A DNA stretch of 64,000 nt, taken from NCBI RefSeq assembly GCF_017877355.1, contig NZ_JAGIPR010000001.1:372001-436000 (forward strand), written 5' to 3'. Below the pieces are notes generated by a model. It was not told the DNA's origin and searched no databases. It worked only from the letters and a program-made list of their open reading frames with translations. The first letter of the stretch is position 1. Each line of letters starts with the position of its first letter. Below are positions 45,751 to 55,843 of this stretch, piece after piece. The position numbers were made by a program, and so were the translations under genes. The stretch is from Chryseobacterium jejuense. GTDB taxonomy: Bacteria > Bacteroidota > Bacteroidia > Flavobacteriales > Weeksellaceae.

Positions 45751-47874
45751 TTATAAAATCATACTCAACTGTACTCTTTTCCTAGCCTCATCCACTTCCG
45801 TTACTTTTACCCTCACATGCTGATGCAGTTTCACCACTTCATTCACATCCGATACAAATCCATCCTTCAGCTGAGAAATGTGAACCAGCCCGCTTTCTTT
45901 GATCCCAAGATCTACAAAACATCCAAAAGCAGTAATGTTATTGACAATTCCCGGTAGAATCATGCCTGCTTTCAGGTCTTTGATACTTTTTACATTAGGA
46001 TCGAATTCAAATACCTTGGCTGCTTTTCTCGGATCCAGACCTGGTTTTTCAAGTTCTTTTAAGATATCTTTTATTCCCAGAATTCCGATGTCTCCGGTAA
46101 TATAATTTTCAGCCTTTACCAAGGCGATTTTCTCCTTGTTAGCGATTAGTTCATCAGTTTTAATACCCAGATCCTTCGCCATTTTTTCTACAATACCATA
46201 GGCTTCAGGATGCACAGCAGAATTATCCAGTGGATTTTTTGAATTGGCAATTCTTACAAATGCTGCTGCCTGCTGAAAAGCTTTTTCTCCAAGTCTTGGA
46301 ACCTTTTTAAGTTGCTTTCTGTCTTCAAATGCACCGTTTTCGGCTCTGTAATTCACAATATTTTCAGCCATTTTCTCTCCGATTCCGGAAACGTAGCTTA
46401 ATAAAGATTTACTGGCTGTATTTAAATTGATTCCTACGGAGTTTACACACTTCATCACCGTAGAATCCAGTTCATTTTTCAATTGAGTCTGGTCCACATC
46501 ATGCTGATATTGCCCAACACCAATGGATTTTGGATCAATTTTTACCAGTTCAGCCAACGGATCAGAAAGTCTTCTTCCGATAGACACTGCGCCACGAACT
46601 GTTACATCATAAGAGGGAAACTCATCTCTTGCAATTTTGCTGGCAGAATACACTGAGGCACCTGCTTCCGAAACCACAAAAACCTGTAAAGGCTTATCAA
46701 AAGCAATCTTCTTAATAAAAAATTCAGTTTCACGGCTTGCTGTTCCGTTTCCGATAGAAATCGCTTCAATATGGTAAGCATTCACCATAGAACGGATCTT
46801 TTTCATAGCCATTCCTGATTCATTCTGGGGAGCGTGAGGGTAGAGGGTCTCATTATGAAGCAGATCTCCCTTCTCATCAAGGCAAACCACCTTGCAACCA
46901 CTTCTGTAACCAGGATCAATGGCCAGAATTCTTTTCTCTCCCAATGGCGGTGCTAAAAGTAATTGACCTAAATTTTCAGAGAAAATCTCGATCGCTTTTT
47001 TATCAGCCTTTTCTTTGGCTTCCTGTAGGGCTTCATTGGAAATAGCAGGCTCCAAAAGTCTTTTATAACTGTCTTTGATCGCTAAAGCAATCTGTTCTGA
47101 ACTTTCATTATTAGACTTGATGATCGCTTTTTCAATAAAATCGATGGCTTCTTCCTTATCAATCCCCACATTGGTTTTCACAAAACCTTCCGCTTCTGCT
47201 CTCAGCATAGCCAAAAGTCTGTGAGAAGGTGTTCTGCTGAGGTTTTCTTCCCATTCGAAATATTGTGAGAATTTTTGAGCATCTTCTTCCTCTTTTTTAG
47301 CCTTCACCACTTTAGAAGTAACAACAGCCTTACGTTGGAACAAACGACGCAGATTCTTGCGGACATACATATTTTCATTGATCCATTCCGCCATGATATC
47401 TCTGGCTCCCTGAAGTGCATCTTCCTCAGAAGGGACCTCATTATTCAGATATTTTGAAGCTAACAACCGAACATCATCGTTCCTTTGGCTCATAATGATC
47501 TTGGCTAAGGGTTCCAGTCCTTTTTCCTTTGCCGCATCTGCTTTGGTCTTTTTGCGTTTTTTAAAAGGCAGGTATAAATCCTCCAGCTCCTGAAGATCAA
47601 AGCTTTCTTCAATTCTTTGTTTCAGCTCAGGACTTAAAGCCCCTTGTTCTTCTATGGATTTTAAAATAGATTCCTTTCTTTTTACAATTTCATCAAACTG
47701 CTTGCTGATCTTGGCGATCTGTTCAATCTGGGTTTCATCCAGATTTCCGGTTTTATCTTTCCTGTAACGGGAAATAAAAGGAATGGTACAGTCTTCTGCT
47801 AATAATTGTAAAGTATTGTTGATGCTCTTTTCAGAAATATTGAGCTGTTTCTGTATAAATTCTACGGTCGTCAT
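45751..47874 (-). CDS. tex: Tex, RNA-binding transcription accessory protein
   Basis: 707 aa. An N-terminal helical part, a YqgF/RuvC-like domain (LAIDPGYRSGCKVVCLDEKG), helix-hairpin-helix segments (LLSYVSGIGEKMAENIVNYR; LKKVPRLGEKAFQQAAAF) and a C-terminal S1 RNA-binding domain (GIVNNITAFGCFVDLGIKES) appear in the usual Tex order. It binds nucleic acid and affects transcription. The tracrRNA ends only 40 nt before its start codon on the same strand, so its own promoter must overlap the tracrRNA or transcription may read through. Confidence 0.93.
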   Translation of the reverse strand: MTTVEFIQKQLNISEKSINNTLQLLAEDCTIPFISRYRKDKTGNLDETQIEQIAKISKQFDEIVKRKESILKSIEEQGALSPELKQRIEESFDLQELEDLYLPFKKRKKTKADAAKEKGLEPLAKIIMSQRNDDVRLLASKYLNNEVPSEEDALQGARDIMAEWINENMYVRKNLRRLFQRKAVVTSKVVKAKKEEEDAQKFSQYFEWEENLSRTPSHRLLAMLRAEAEGFVKTNVGIDKEEAIDFIEKAIIKSNNESSEQIALAIKDSYKRLLEPAISNEALQEAKEKADKKAIEIFSENLGQLLLAPPLGEKRILAIDPGYRSGCKVVCLDEKGDLLHNETLYPHAPQNESGMAMKKIRSMVNAYHIEAISIGNGTASRETEFFIKKIAFDKPLQVFVVSEAGASVYSASKIARDEFPSYDVTVRGAVSIGRRLSDPLAELVKIDPKSIGVGQYQHDVDQTQLKNELDSTVMKCVNSVGINLNTASKSLLSYVSGIGEKMAENIVNYRAENGAFEDRKQLKKVPRLGEKAFQQAAAFVRIANSKNPLDNSAVHPEAYGIVEKMAKDLGIKTDELIANKEKIALVKAENYITGDIGILGIKDILKELEKPGLDPRKAAKVFEFDPNVKSIKDLKAGMILPGIVNNITAFGCFVDLGIKESGLVHISQLKDGFVSDVNEVVKLHQHVRVKVTEVDEARKRVQLSMIL

Positions 47875-47913
47875 TGTTCTGTTTTCGGAAAGCTAAAATA
47901 ACGTTTTAAAACG

Positions 47914-47990
47914 AAAAAAGGCGAGTTGCCCCGCCTTGAATGTTTTCACAACGGAATAATCCTTATTGTGAATTGCTTTCAAAATTATTA
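47914..47990 (-). ncRNA. tracrRNA
   Basis: Transcribed from the minus strand. It begins with an anti-repeat TAATAATTTTGAAAGCAATT, then CACAA, that matches the plus-strand array repeat over about 25 nt with one missing T, so it can pair with the crRNA repeat. AAGGATTATTCC and further sequence follow, then an intrinsic terminator with AAGGCG and CGCCTT arms and six T. The -7 box TATATTTG lies at 47994-48001 (minus strand). TTCACAA in the anti-repeat can also pair with TTGTGAA downstream. Exact ends are predicted. Confidence 0.85.
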
Positions 47991-47993
47991 CTG

Positions 47994-48001
47994 CAAATAT
48001 A
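47994..48001 (-). promoter_or_regulatory. -7 box of the tracrRNA promoter
   Basis: TATATTTG on the minus strand is a full match to TAnnTTTG, placing the tracrRNA start at about 47987. No clear -33 TTG. Confidence 0.6.
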
Positions 48002-48071
48002 GAAGAATTATTTTTATGAATTATTATGGGAAACCGTATTTTAAACACAAAAGGTAGTTTTAAATTTATAG

Positions 48072-48152
48072 AATAAAACAAGGACTTCAAACTGAAATCC
48101 TTGTAAAATTTATAAAGCAATTCACAACACTCTACAAATATTAAATAAATTA
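48072..48152 (-). ncRNA. crRNA-like small RNA adjoining cas9 (candidate autoregulatory guide)
   Basis: Read on the minus strand: a 13-nt spacer-like stretch ATATTTGTAGAGT (48141 to 48129) abuts GTTGTGAATTGCTTT (48128 to 48114), identical to the first 15 nt of the crRNA-sense array repeat. A hairpin with arms CAAGGATTTC and GAAGTCCTTG (48103 to 48079) and a T-rich tail then form an intrinsic terminator. The 13-nt stretch is identical to plus-strand 48287-48299, over the cas9 promoter -7 box. A TAGTTTTG box at 48227-48234 (minus) could drive a longer form. By pairing with tracrRNA it could guide Cas9 to its own promoter without enough pairing to cut. Transcription is not shown. Confidence 0.5.
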
Positions 48153-48285
48153 AATTATTTAATAATCAAGAGTTGTGATGAAATAAGTATCAATACTTGG
48201 GGTATTGATAAATTGGGGTTGGAATCCAAAACTAGTTCTTCGTCAAGAAAAATCTTATTTCTGTAACAAAGATATAAAAATAAAT

Positions 48286-48293
48286 TATATTTG
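48286..48293 (+). promoter_or_regulatory. -7 box of the cas9 promoter, overlapped by the spacer-like match
   Basis: TATATTTG is a full -7 consensus match, 29 nt before the cas9 ATG. The 13-nt match with the small RNA spans 48287-48299, followed on the plus strand by GAAACATT where a PAM would lie. Confidence 0.65.
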
Positions 48294-48321
48294 TAGAGTG
48301 AAACATTAAATTTATAATAAT

Positions 48322-51300
48322 ATGAAAATACTTGGACTAGATTTGGGCATTTCATCAATTGGCTGGGCTTATGTTCAGGAAGATTCTAAGAATTCTGAAA
48401 ACAATAAAATTATCAAATTAGGAGTTCGGGTAAATCCGTTAACTGTTGATGAACAGTTGAATTTTGAAAAGGGAAAACCAATTACCACCAATGCGGGAAG
48501 AACTTTAGCCAGAAGTGCGAGAAGAAACCTTCAAAGGTTTAAGTTAAGAAGATCCAATCTTATGGATGTTTTAAAGAAAAATAATATTCTCAAAGAAACA
48601 GACCTGCTTGCGGAAGTTGGAAAAAACTCAACCTTTCAAACTCAGGAATTAAGGGCAAAGTCAGCAAAAGAAAAAATAGAACTTTCAGAGTTTGCCAGAG
48701 TTTTACTTTTAATCAATAAAAAAAGAGGATATAAAAGCAGCCGTAAAGCTAAAAACGATGAGGATGGGCAGATTGTAGACGGAATGGCTGTTGCCAAAAA
48801 ATTGTTTGAAAAGAATTTAACACCCGGAGAATATTCATATCAACTTTTACAACAGGGCAAAAAACAACTGCCTGATTTTTACCGTTCAGATTTACAGGCA
48901 GAATTTGATACGATTTGGAATTTTCAGAAACAATTTAATCCTGAAATTTTCACCCATGAACTTTATGAAAAACTTCAAGGTAAGAATAGAAATGCAACCT
49001 GGAAAGAATTAGAAATTCCATTTTCTCTTGTAGGCATCAAGCAAACCGGAACGATGCAGGAGAAGAAAGTTGAAAAATACTTTTGGAGAAGCGAAGCGGT
49101 GAAAAAACAATTGGATTTTGAAAGTCTGGCTGTTGTATTTCAGGAGATCAATAGCAACCTGAATAATTCCAGTGGTTATTTGGGAGCAATCAGCGATCGA
49201 AGTAAGGAACTGTATTTTCATAATCAAACTGTTGGGGAATATTTATTTGAGCAGTTGAAAGAAAATCCGCATACAAAGCTTAAAAATCAGGTTTTCTACA
49301 GACAGGATTATTTGGATGAATTTGAGAAGATATGGGAAATTCAATCGAAGTATTATAAAGAACTAACGAAGGAGTTAAAGGAAGAAATTCGGGATATTGT
49401 TATTTTCTATCAAAGGAAGCTCAAATCACAGAAAGGTTTAATCAGTATTTGTGAGTTTGAAAACAGAGAAATTAAAGTGACAGAAAACGGAAAGGTGAAA
49501 AATAAAACAGTTGGTTTAAAAGTAGCACCAAAGTCTTCTCCTTTATTTCAGGAATTTAAAATCTGGCAGGTTCTGAATAATTTACAGTTTCAAAATGTAA
49601 ATACAAAAGAAGTTTTCCCAATAGATTTAGACTTTAAACAATCCATTTTTAATGAGGTGAATATCAAAGGAAAACTTTCTGCAAAGGATGTTTTAGATCT
49701 TGTCGGTTATTCAGGAAAAGAATGGAAAACTAATTTCAAAGAGATTGAAGGAAATTATACCAATGAAAATTTATATACCGCTTTTCTGAAGATTATTGCT
49801 AGTGAAGGAATAGAGTTCCCAAAAGAATTTAAATTAACCATTGATGACGAAATTAAAGTTTCTAAAATAAATGTTTCAGCGGAAATCATAAAATTATTTG
49901 TTATAGAAAAGCTGTCAGCATTGGGAATTGATACTTCTATTCTGAACTTCAATCCTGAATTGGAAGGACGTGATTTTGAAATGCAGTCTTCTTATCAATT
50001 GTGGCATTTGTTGTATTCTTATGAAGGTGATGACTCTCCCTCCGGAAATGAAAAACTGTATGAATTATTGGAAAAGAAATTCGGGTTCAAAAAAGAACAT
50101 TCCAAAATAGTAGCGGAAATTGGTTTCCCTCAGGATTATGGAAGTTTGAGTTCTAAGGCGATGCGAAATATTTATTCATATATTAAAGAACATAAATACA
50201 GTATAGCTTGTAACTATGCAGGTTACAATCATTCTAAAAATTCATTGACCAAAGAACAATTGGAGAATCGAATTTTGAAACAGCAATTGGAGGTTCTTCC
50301 AAAAAATTCTTTACGAAATCCCGTGGTTGAAAAGATTTTGAATCAAATGATCAATCTTGTGAATGAAATTTCTAAAGAATACGGAAGACCTGATGAAATA
50401 AGAATAGAGCTTGCACGAGAACTTAAATTTAATGCAGAAGAACGCGCCACGATGACTTCTGAAATTAACAAAGCCACAATACAGCATCAGAAATATACGG
50501 AGGTTTTGCAACGAGAGTTTGGTATAAAAGTACCATCAAGAAATGATATAATCCGTTACAAATTATACTTAGAATTGGCAAATAATGGCTTTAAAGATGT
50601 ATACACAAATGTGAAAATTGAAAGAGAAAATTTATTCACAGACAAATATGATATTGACCACATCATTCCACAATCCCGATTTTTTGATGATAGTTTTTCC
50701 AATAAAGTTTTAGTTCCAAGAAGTGCTAATCTTAAAAAAGGAAATTTTACGGCATTCGATTATCTTGAGATTGAAGGAAAGGAAAAATTAGAGAAATTCC
50801 TCAATATCATAAAGGACCTGTATGACAAAGGAGCAATTACAAAAGCAAAATATGAAAAACTACAGAAAAAAGGCTTTGAGATAGGAGACGGTTTTATTGA
50901 AAGAGATTTGCGAAATACACAATATATTGCAAAAAAAGCCAAAGATATACTTTTAGAAATTACAAACTATGTAATCCCAACTTCGGGAAGGATTACGGAT
51001 AAACTTCGTGAGGATTGGAATCTTATAAACACAATGAAGGAGCTTAATTTGGAAAAATACAGAAAATTAGGTCTTACAGAAACGGTTATCAATTCAAAAG
51101 GAGAGGAAAAGCAGAGAATTATAGACTGGACAAAAAGGAACGACCATCGTCACCACGCAATGGATGCTTTAACGGTTGCTTTTACAACACATAATCATAT
51201 TCAGTATTTGAATTACTTAAATGCGAGAAAAAATGAAGCACATAAAGAGCATAAAATAATTATAAATATTGAAAATTATATTACAGAAGTAGTCGAAAAG

Positions 51301-52503
51301 AAAAACGGTTCAAAGGAAAGACGATTTAAAGAGCCTGTTAAAAATCTTAGAGCAGAGGCCAGAAAACATTTGGATGAAATATTAATTTCTCATAAGGCTA
51401 AAAATAAAGTAGTTACCAAAAACATCAATAAAATTAAGAAAAAAGGTAGCGTAATTGCAAAAACAGAACTGACTCCAAGAGGACAACTGCATAAAGAAAC
51501 TATTTACGGAAGTTCAAAATTTCTTAAAACAAAAGAAGAAAAGATATCGGGAAAATTCGATGTAGAAACTATTCAGAAAGTTCAGAATGAAAGATACAGA
51601 AATGCTCTGTTGAAAAGATTACAGGAGTTTGGCGGAGATTCTAAAAAAGCATTTACAGGAAAAAATGTCATTTCTAAAAATCCAATATTTCTTAATAATG
51701 AAAAAACGGAACAATTACCTGAAATTGTAACTTTAGCTTGGTATGAAATGGGTTATACCATCAGAAAAGCTGTTAATCCAGATAATTTTAAAGATTTCAA
51801 GAATATTGAAAAGGCTATTGATAAAGGAATTCGTGACATTTTAACTAAAAGACTGAAAGAATTTAACGGAAATTCTAAAGAAGCCTTTTCTGATTTGGAT
51901 AAGAATCCTATCTGGCTCAATAAATCAAAAGGTATTTCAATAAAAACTGTTACCATTACAGGAATTAATAATGCAGAAGCTCTACATCATAAGAAAGACC
52001 ATTTGGGAAAAGATATTTTAGATGAAAACGGTAAAAAAATAGCCGTTGATTTTGTGAGTACAGGAAATAATCATCACGTTGCAATTTATGAAGATGAAAA
52101 TGGCAATCTACAGGAGAAAGTGGTGAGCTTTTATGAAGCCGTAGAAAGAGTAAATCAAAATTTACCTATTATTGATAAAGAATACAATTCTGAATCAGGC
52201 TGGAAATTCTTATTTACAATGAAACAGAATGAAATGTTTTTATTTCCTTCAGAGGATTTTGATCCAAAAGAGAATGATTTATTTGATGAAAATAATCTAA
52301 GTTTGATTTCGAAACACCTTTTCAGAGTGCAGAAGTTTACAATTAAAGACTATTTCTTTAGACATCATTTAGAAACAAATGTTGAAGATAATTCCTCATT
52401 AAAAGGAATTACCTGGAAAAGAGAAAGTTTAAATGGGATTAGAAATATTTTGAAAGTAAGATTGAATCATCTTGGAAAAATAGTTCAAGTCGGAGAATAT
52501 TAA
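48322..52503 (+). CDS. cas9: Cas9, type II-C
   Basis: 1393 aa, in the long range for Bacteroidota II-C enzymes. RuvC-I KILGLDLGISSIGWA with D7; arginine-rich bridge helix (ARSARRNLQRFKLRRSNL, about residues 57-75); RuvC-II with E696 in RIELARE; HNH DIDHIIPQ with H780; RuvC-III DHRHHAMDA with H945 and D948. All catalytic residues are present, so it should be an active nuclease. The C-terminal part contains two copies of a KRLxEFxGxSKxAF...KNPIxLN motif (about 1099-1125 and 1174-1200). cas1 starts 12 nt after its stop and no csn2 or cas4 is present, hence II-C. Confidence 0.97.
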   Translation: MKILGLDLGISSIGWAYVQEDSKNSENNKIIKLGVRVNPLTVDEQLNFEKGKPITTNAGRTLARSARRNLQRFKLRRSNLMDVLKKNNILKETDLLAEVGKNSTFQTQELRAKSAKEKIELSEFARVLLLINKKRGYKSSRKAKNDEDGQIVDGMAVAKKLFEKNLTPGEYSYQLLQQGKKQLPDFYRSDLQAEFDTIWNFQKQFNPEIFTHELYEKLQGKNRNATWKELEIPFSLVGIKQTGTMQEKKVEKYFWRSEAVKKQLDFESLAVVFQEINSNLNNSSGYLGAISDRSKELYFHNQTVGEYLFEQLKENPHTKLKNQVFYRQDYLDEFEKIWEIQSKYYKELTKELKEEIRDIVIFYQRKLKSQKGLISICEFENREIKVTENGKVKNKTVGLKVAPKSSPLFQEFKIWQVLNNLQFQNVNTKEVFPIDLDFKQSIFNEVNIKGKLSAKDVLDLVGYSGKEWKTNFKEIEGNYTNENLYTAFLKIIASEGIEFPKEFKLTIDDEIKVSKINVSAEIIKLFVIEKLSALGIDTSILNFNPELEGRDFEMQSSYQLWHLLYSYEGDDSPSGNEKLYELLEKKFGFKKEHSKIVAEIGFPQDYGSLSSKAMRNIYSYIKEHKYSIACNYAGYNHSKNSLTKEQLENRILKQQLEVLPKNSLRNPVVEKILNQMINLVNEISKEYGRPDEIRIELARELKFNAEERATMTSEINKATIQHQKYTEVLQREFGIKVPSRNDIIRYKLYLELANNGFKDVYTNVKIERENLFTDKYDIDHIIPQSRFFDDSFSNKVLVPRSANLKKGNFTAFDYLEIEGKEKLEKFLNIIKDLYDKGAITKAKYEKLQKKGFEIGDGFIERDLRNTQYIAKKAKDILLEITNYVIPTSGRITDKLREDWNLINTMKELNLEKYRKLGLTETVINSKGEEKQRIIDWTKRNDHRHHAMDALTVAFTTHNHIQYLNYLNARKNEAHKEHKIIINIENYITEVVEKKNGSKERRFKEPVKNLRAEARKHLDEILISHKAKNKVVTKNINKIKKKGSVIAKTELTPRGQLHKETIYGSSKFLKTKEEKISGKFDVETIQKVQNERYRNALLKRLQEFGGDSKKAFTGKNVISKNPIFLNNEKTEQLPEIVTLAWYEMGYTIRKAVNPDNFKDFKNIEKAIDKGIRDILTKRLKEFNGNSKEAFSDLDKNPIWLNKSKGISIKTVTITGINNAEALHHKKDHLGKDILDENGKKIAVDFVSTGNNHHVAIYEDENGNLQEKVVSFYEAVERVNQNLPIIDKEYNSESGWKFLFTMKQNEMFLFPSEDFDPKENDLFDENNLSLISKHLFRVQKFTIKDYFFRHHLETNVEDNSSLKGITWKRESLNGIRNILKVRLNHLGKIVQVGEY

Positions 52504-52515
52504 ATATTTTAAATT

Positions 52516-53744
<1,229 letters not shown>

Positions 53745-53766
53745 TTTTAAAATCCTAAAAACAAAA

Positions 53767-53798
53767 ACAATCTGCTGATTTTCAGTAGATTGTTTTTT
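53767..53798. terminator. bidirectional terminator between cas operon and array
   Basis: ACAATCTGCTGA and TCAGTAGATTGT pair (one G-U) around TTT. T-runs follow on plus (TTTTTT) and minus (TTTTTGTTTTT), so it can stop both the cas transcript and an array transcript coming from the other side. Confidence 0.8.
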
Positions 53799-53801
53799 GA
53801 G

Positions 53802-55773
53802 GCTGTGACTAATCACGAAGATAATAATTTTTGAAAGCAATTCACAACTTTTTTCCTCGCTGGTGTTTTCTTTATTATGCTGTGACTAATCACGAAGATA
53901 ATAATTTTTGAAAGCAATTCACAACGCTATCAGTGGAACAATATGAATTTTTGGCGCTGTGACTAATCACGAAGATAATAATTTTTGAAAGCAATTCACA
54001 ACAGGGAGTACAGCGATGAGAAAAGTTTAGAAGCTGTGACTAATCACGAAGATAATAATTTTTGAAAGCAATTCACAACTATTCAAACTTGATGAATAAA
54101 TAATACTCCGCTGTGACTAATCACGAAGATAATAATTTTTGAAAGCAATTCACAACAAACAGTAAATAATTAATAACAACTAAATCGCTGTGACTAATCA
54201 CGAAGATAATAATTTTTGAAAGCAATTCACAACAGCAGTAACAGGAACATCTCCATCAATCCCGCTGTGACTAATCACGAAGATAATAATTTTTGAAAGC
54301 AATTCACAACAGTTTGGTTAGTAATTCTAAACATTCTCTAGCTGTGACTAATCACGAAGATAATAATTTTTGAAAGCAATTCACAACAATGTTGTCAATA
54401 AGCCTTAATGGAGTTACGCTGTGACTAATCACGAAGATAATAATTTTTGAAAGCAATTCACAACTTTAAAGGCATTATTAAGTTTTCTTGTTTCGCTGTG
54501 ACTAATCACGAAGATAATAATTTTTGAAAGCAATTCACAACGAAGGCGAAAAGATTAGTTTCAATTCAAAAGCTGTGACTAATCACGAAGATAATAATTT
54601 TTGAAAGCAATTCACAACAAATACTGCATACTTTATCATAATTTCATTGCTGTGACTAATCACGAAGATAATAATTTTTGAAAGCAATTCACAACCGGAA
54701 GAATTGAATAAATATCATACGGAGAGCTGTGACTAATCACGAAGATAATAATTTTTGAAAGCAATTCACAACGGTTTTTCCGTTGATCAGATACAGCTGA
54801 AGGCTGTGACTAATCACGAAGATAATAATTTTTGAAAGCAATTCACAACACGAGATACACAAAAGAGTTGTCGGGACATGCTGTGACTAATCACGAAGAT
54901 AATAATTTTTGAAAGCAATTCACAACAGAAGTTGCTGAAGGAAAACTTGGATCTAAGCTGTGACTAATCACGAAGATAATAATTTTTGAAAGCAATTCAC
55001 AACCTGATTAATTGCCTGAACTGCTTTCGCTTTGCTGTGACTAATCACGAAGATAATAATTTTTGAAAGCAATTCACAACTCCATCCCGATCAAGGAATT
55101 CTTTCTGGACGCTGTGACTAATCACGAAGATAATAATTTTTGAAAGCAATTCACAACTGATATTCTTCCTGGTTGATATATCCTTCAGCTGTGACTAATC
55201 ACGAAGATAATAATTTTTGAAAGCAATTCACAACTACTGGCAAGTAATTGTGAATAAAGACGGCGCTGTGACTAATCACGAAGATAATAATTTTTGAAAG
55301 CAATTCACAACGCTTCACTAAGGGCGTAGTATTCATTACGCGCTGTGACTAATCACGAAGATAATAATTTTTGAAAGCAATTCACAACATCATCTTATGA
55401 TCCTAAAAAGTTCAAAGAGCTGTGACTAATCACGAAGATAATAATTTTTGAAAGCAATTCACAACTCACTTTCCGTTAACTCATTTTCAAACTCCGCTGT
55501 GACTAATCACGAAGATAATAATTTTTGAAAGCAATTCACAACACGGCCTGTAAATACAAGGCTTATCCCAAAGCTGTGACTAATCACGAAGATAATAATT
55601 TTTGAAAGCAATTCACAACGATAAACTAAACCACAATCGAAATGAATAGGCTGTGACTAATCACGAAGATAATAATTTTTGAAAGCAATTCACAACACTC
55701 CCTTAAGGCTAGAATCTAACACGCACGCTGTGACTAATCACGAAGATAATAATTTTTGAAAGCAATTTTGAAA
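53802..55773 (-). CRISPR. type II-C CRISPR array, 26 repeats and 25 spacers
   Basis: Repeats are 47 bp and start every 77 bp without exception from 53802 to 55727, so every spacer is 30 bp. Read on the plus strand a repeat starts GCTGTGACTAATCACGAAG and ends GAAAGCAATTCACAAC. The last repeat keeps 41 bp, then reads TTGAAA instead of CACAAC. The tracrRNA anti-repeat requires crRNAs to be read from the minus strand (repeat starting GTTGTGAATTGC), toward cas2. On that strand each repeat holds TTG (nt 2-4) and TATCTTCG (nt 26-33), one base from a full -7 box. Spacer origins cannot be told from this window. Confidence 0.97.
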
Positions 55774-55783
55774 AAGAATACAG

Positions 55784-55822
55784 AAAAAATACCCCTAAAA
55801 AGTGTCTAACTTGTTGGGGGTA
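55784..55822 (-). terminator. intrinsic terminator of the small peptide gene
   Basis: On the minus strand TACCCC and GGGGTA pair around a 26-nt loop, followed by TTTTTT. It lies between the peptide gene and the array. Confidence 0.6.
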
Positions 55823-55843
55823 ATCCAAACCGGGGGACCTTAT

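Noticed and set aside
48109..48128. Possible second tracrRNA on the plus strand (AAAGCAATTCACAAC)
   Set aside because: It keeps only 15 matching bases, no terminator or nexus-like structure follows on the plus strand, while on the minus strand the same bases are the crRNA-sense repeat followed by a terminator. The minus-strand reading is better.
53745..53801. Leader between cas2 and the first repeat
   Set aside because: The 57 bp are almost filled by a bidirectional terminator, so a transcription leader is unlikely here; it could still serve as the spacer-integration side.
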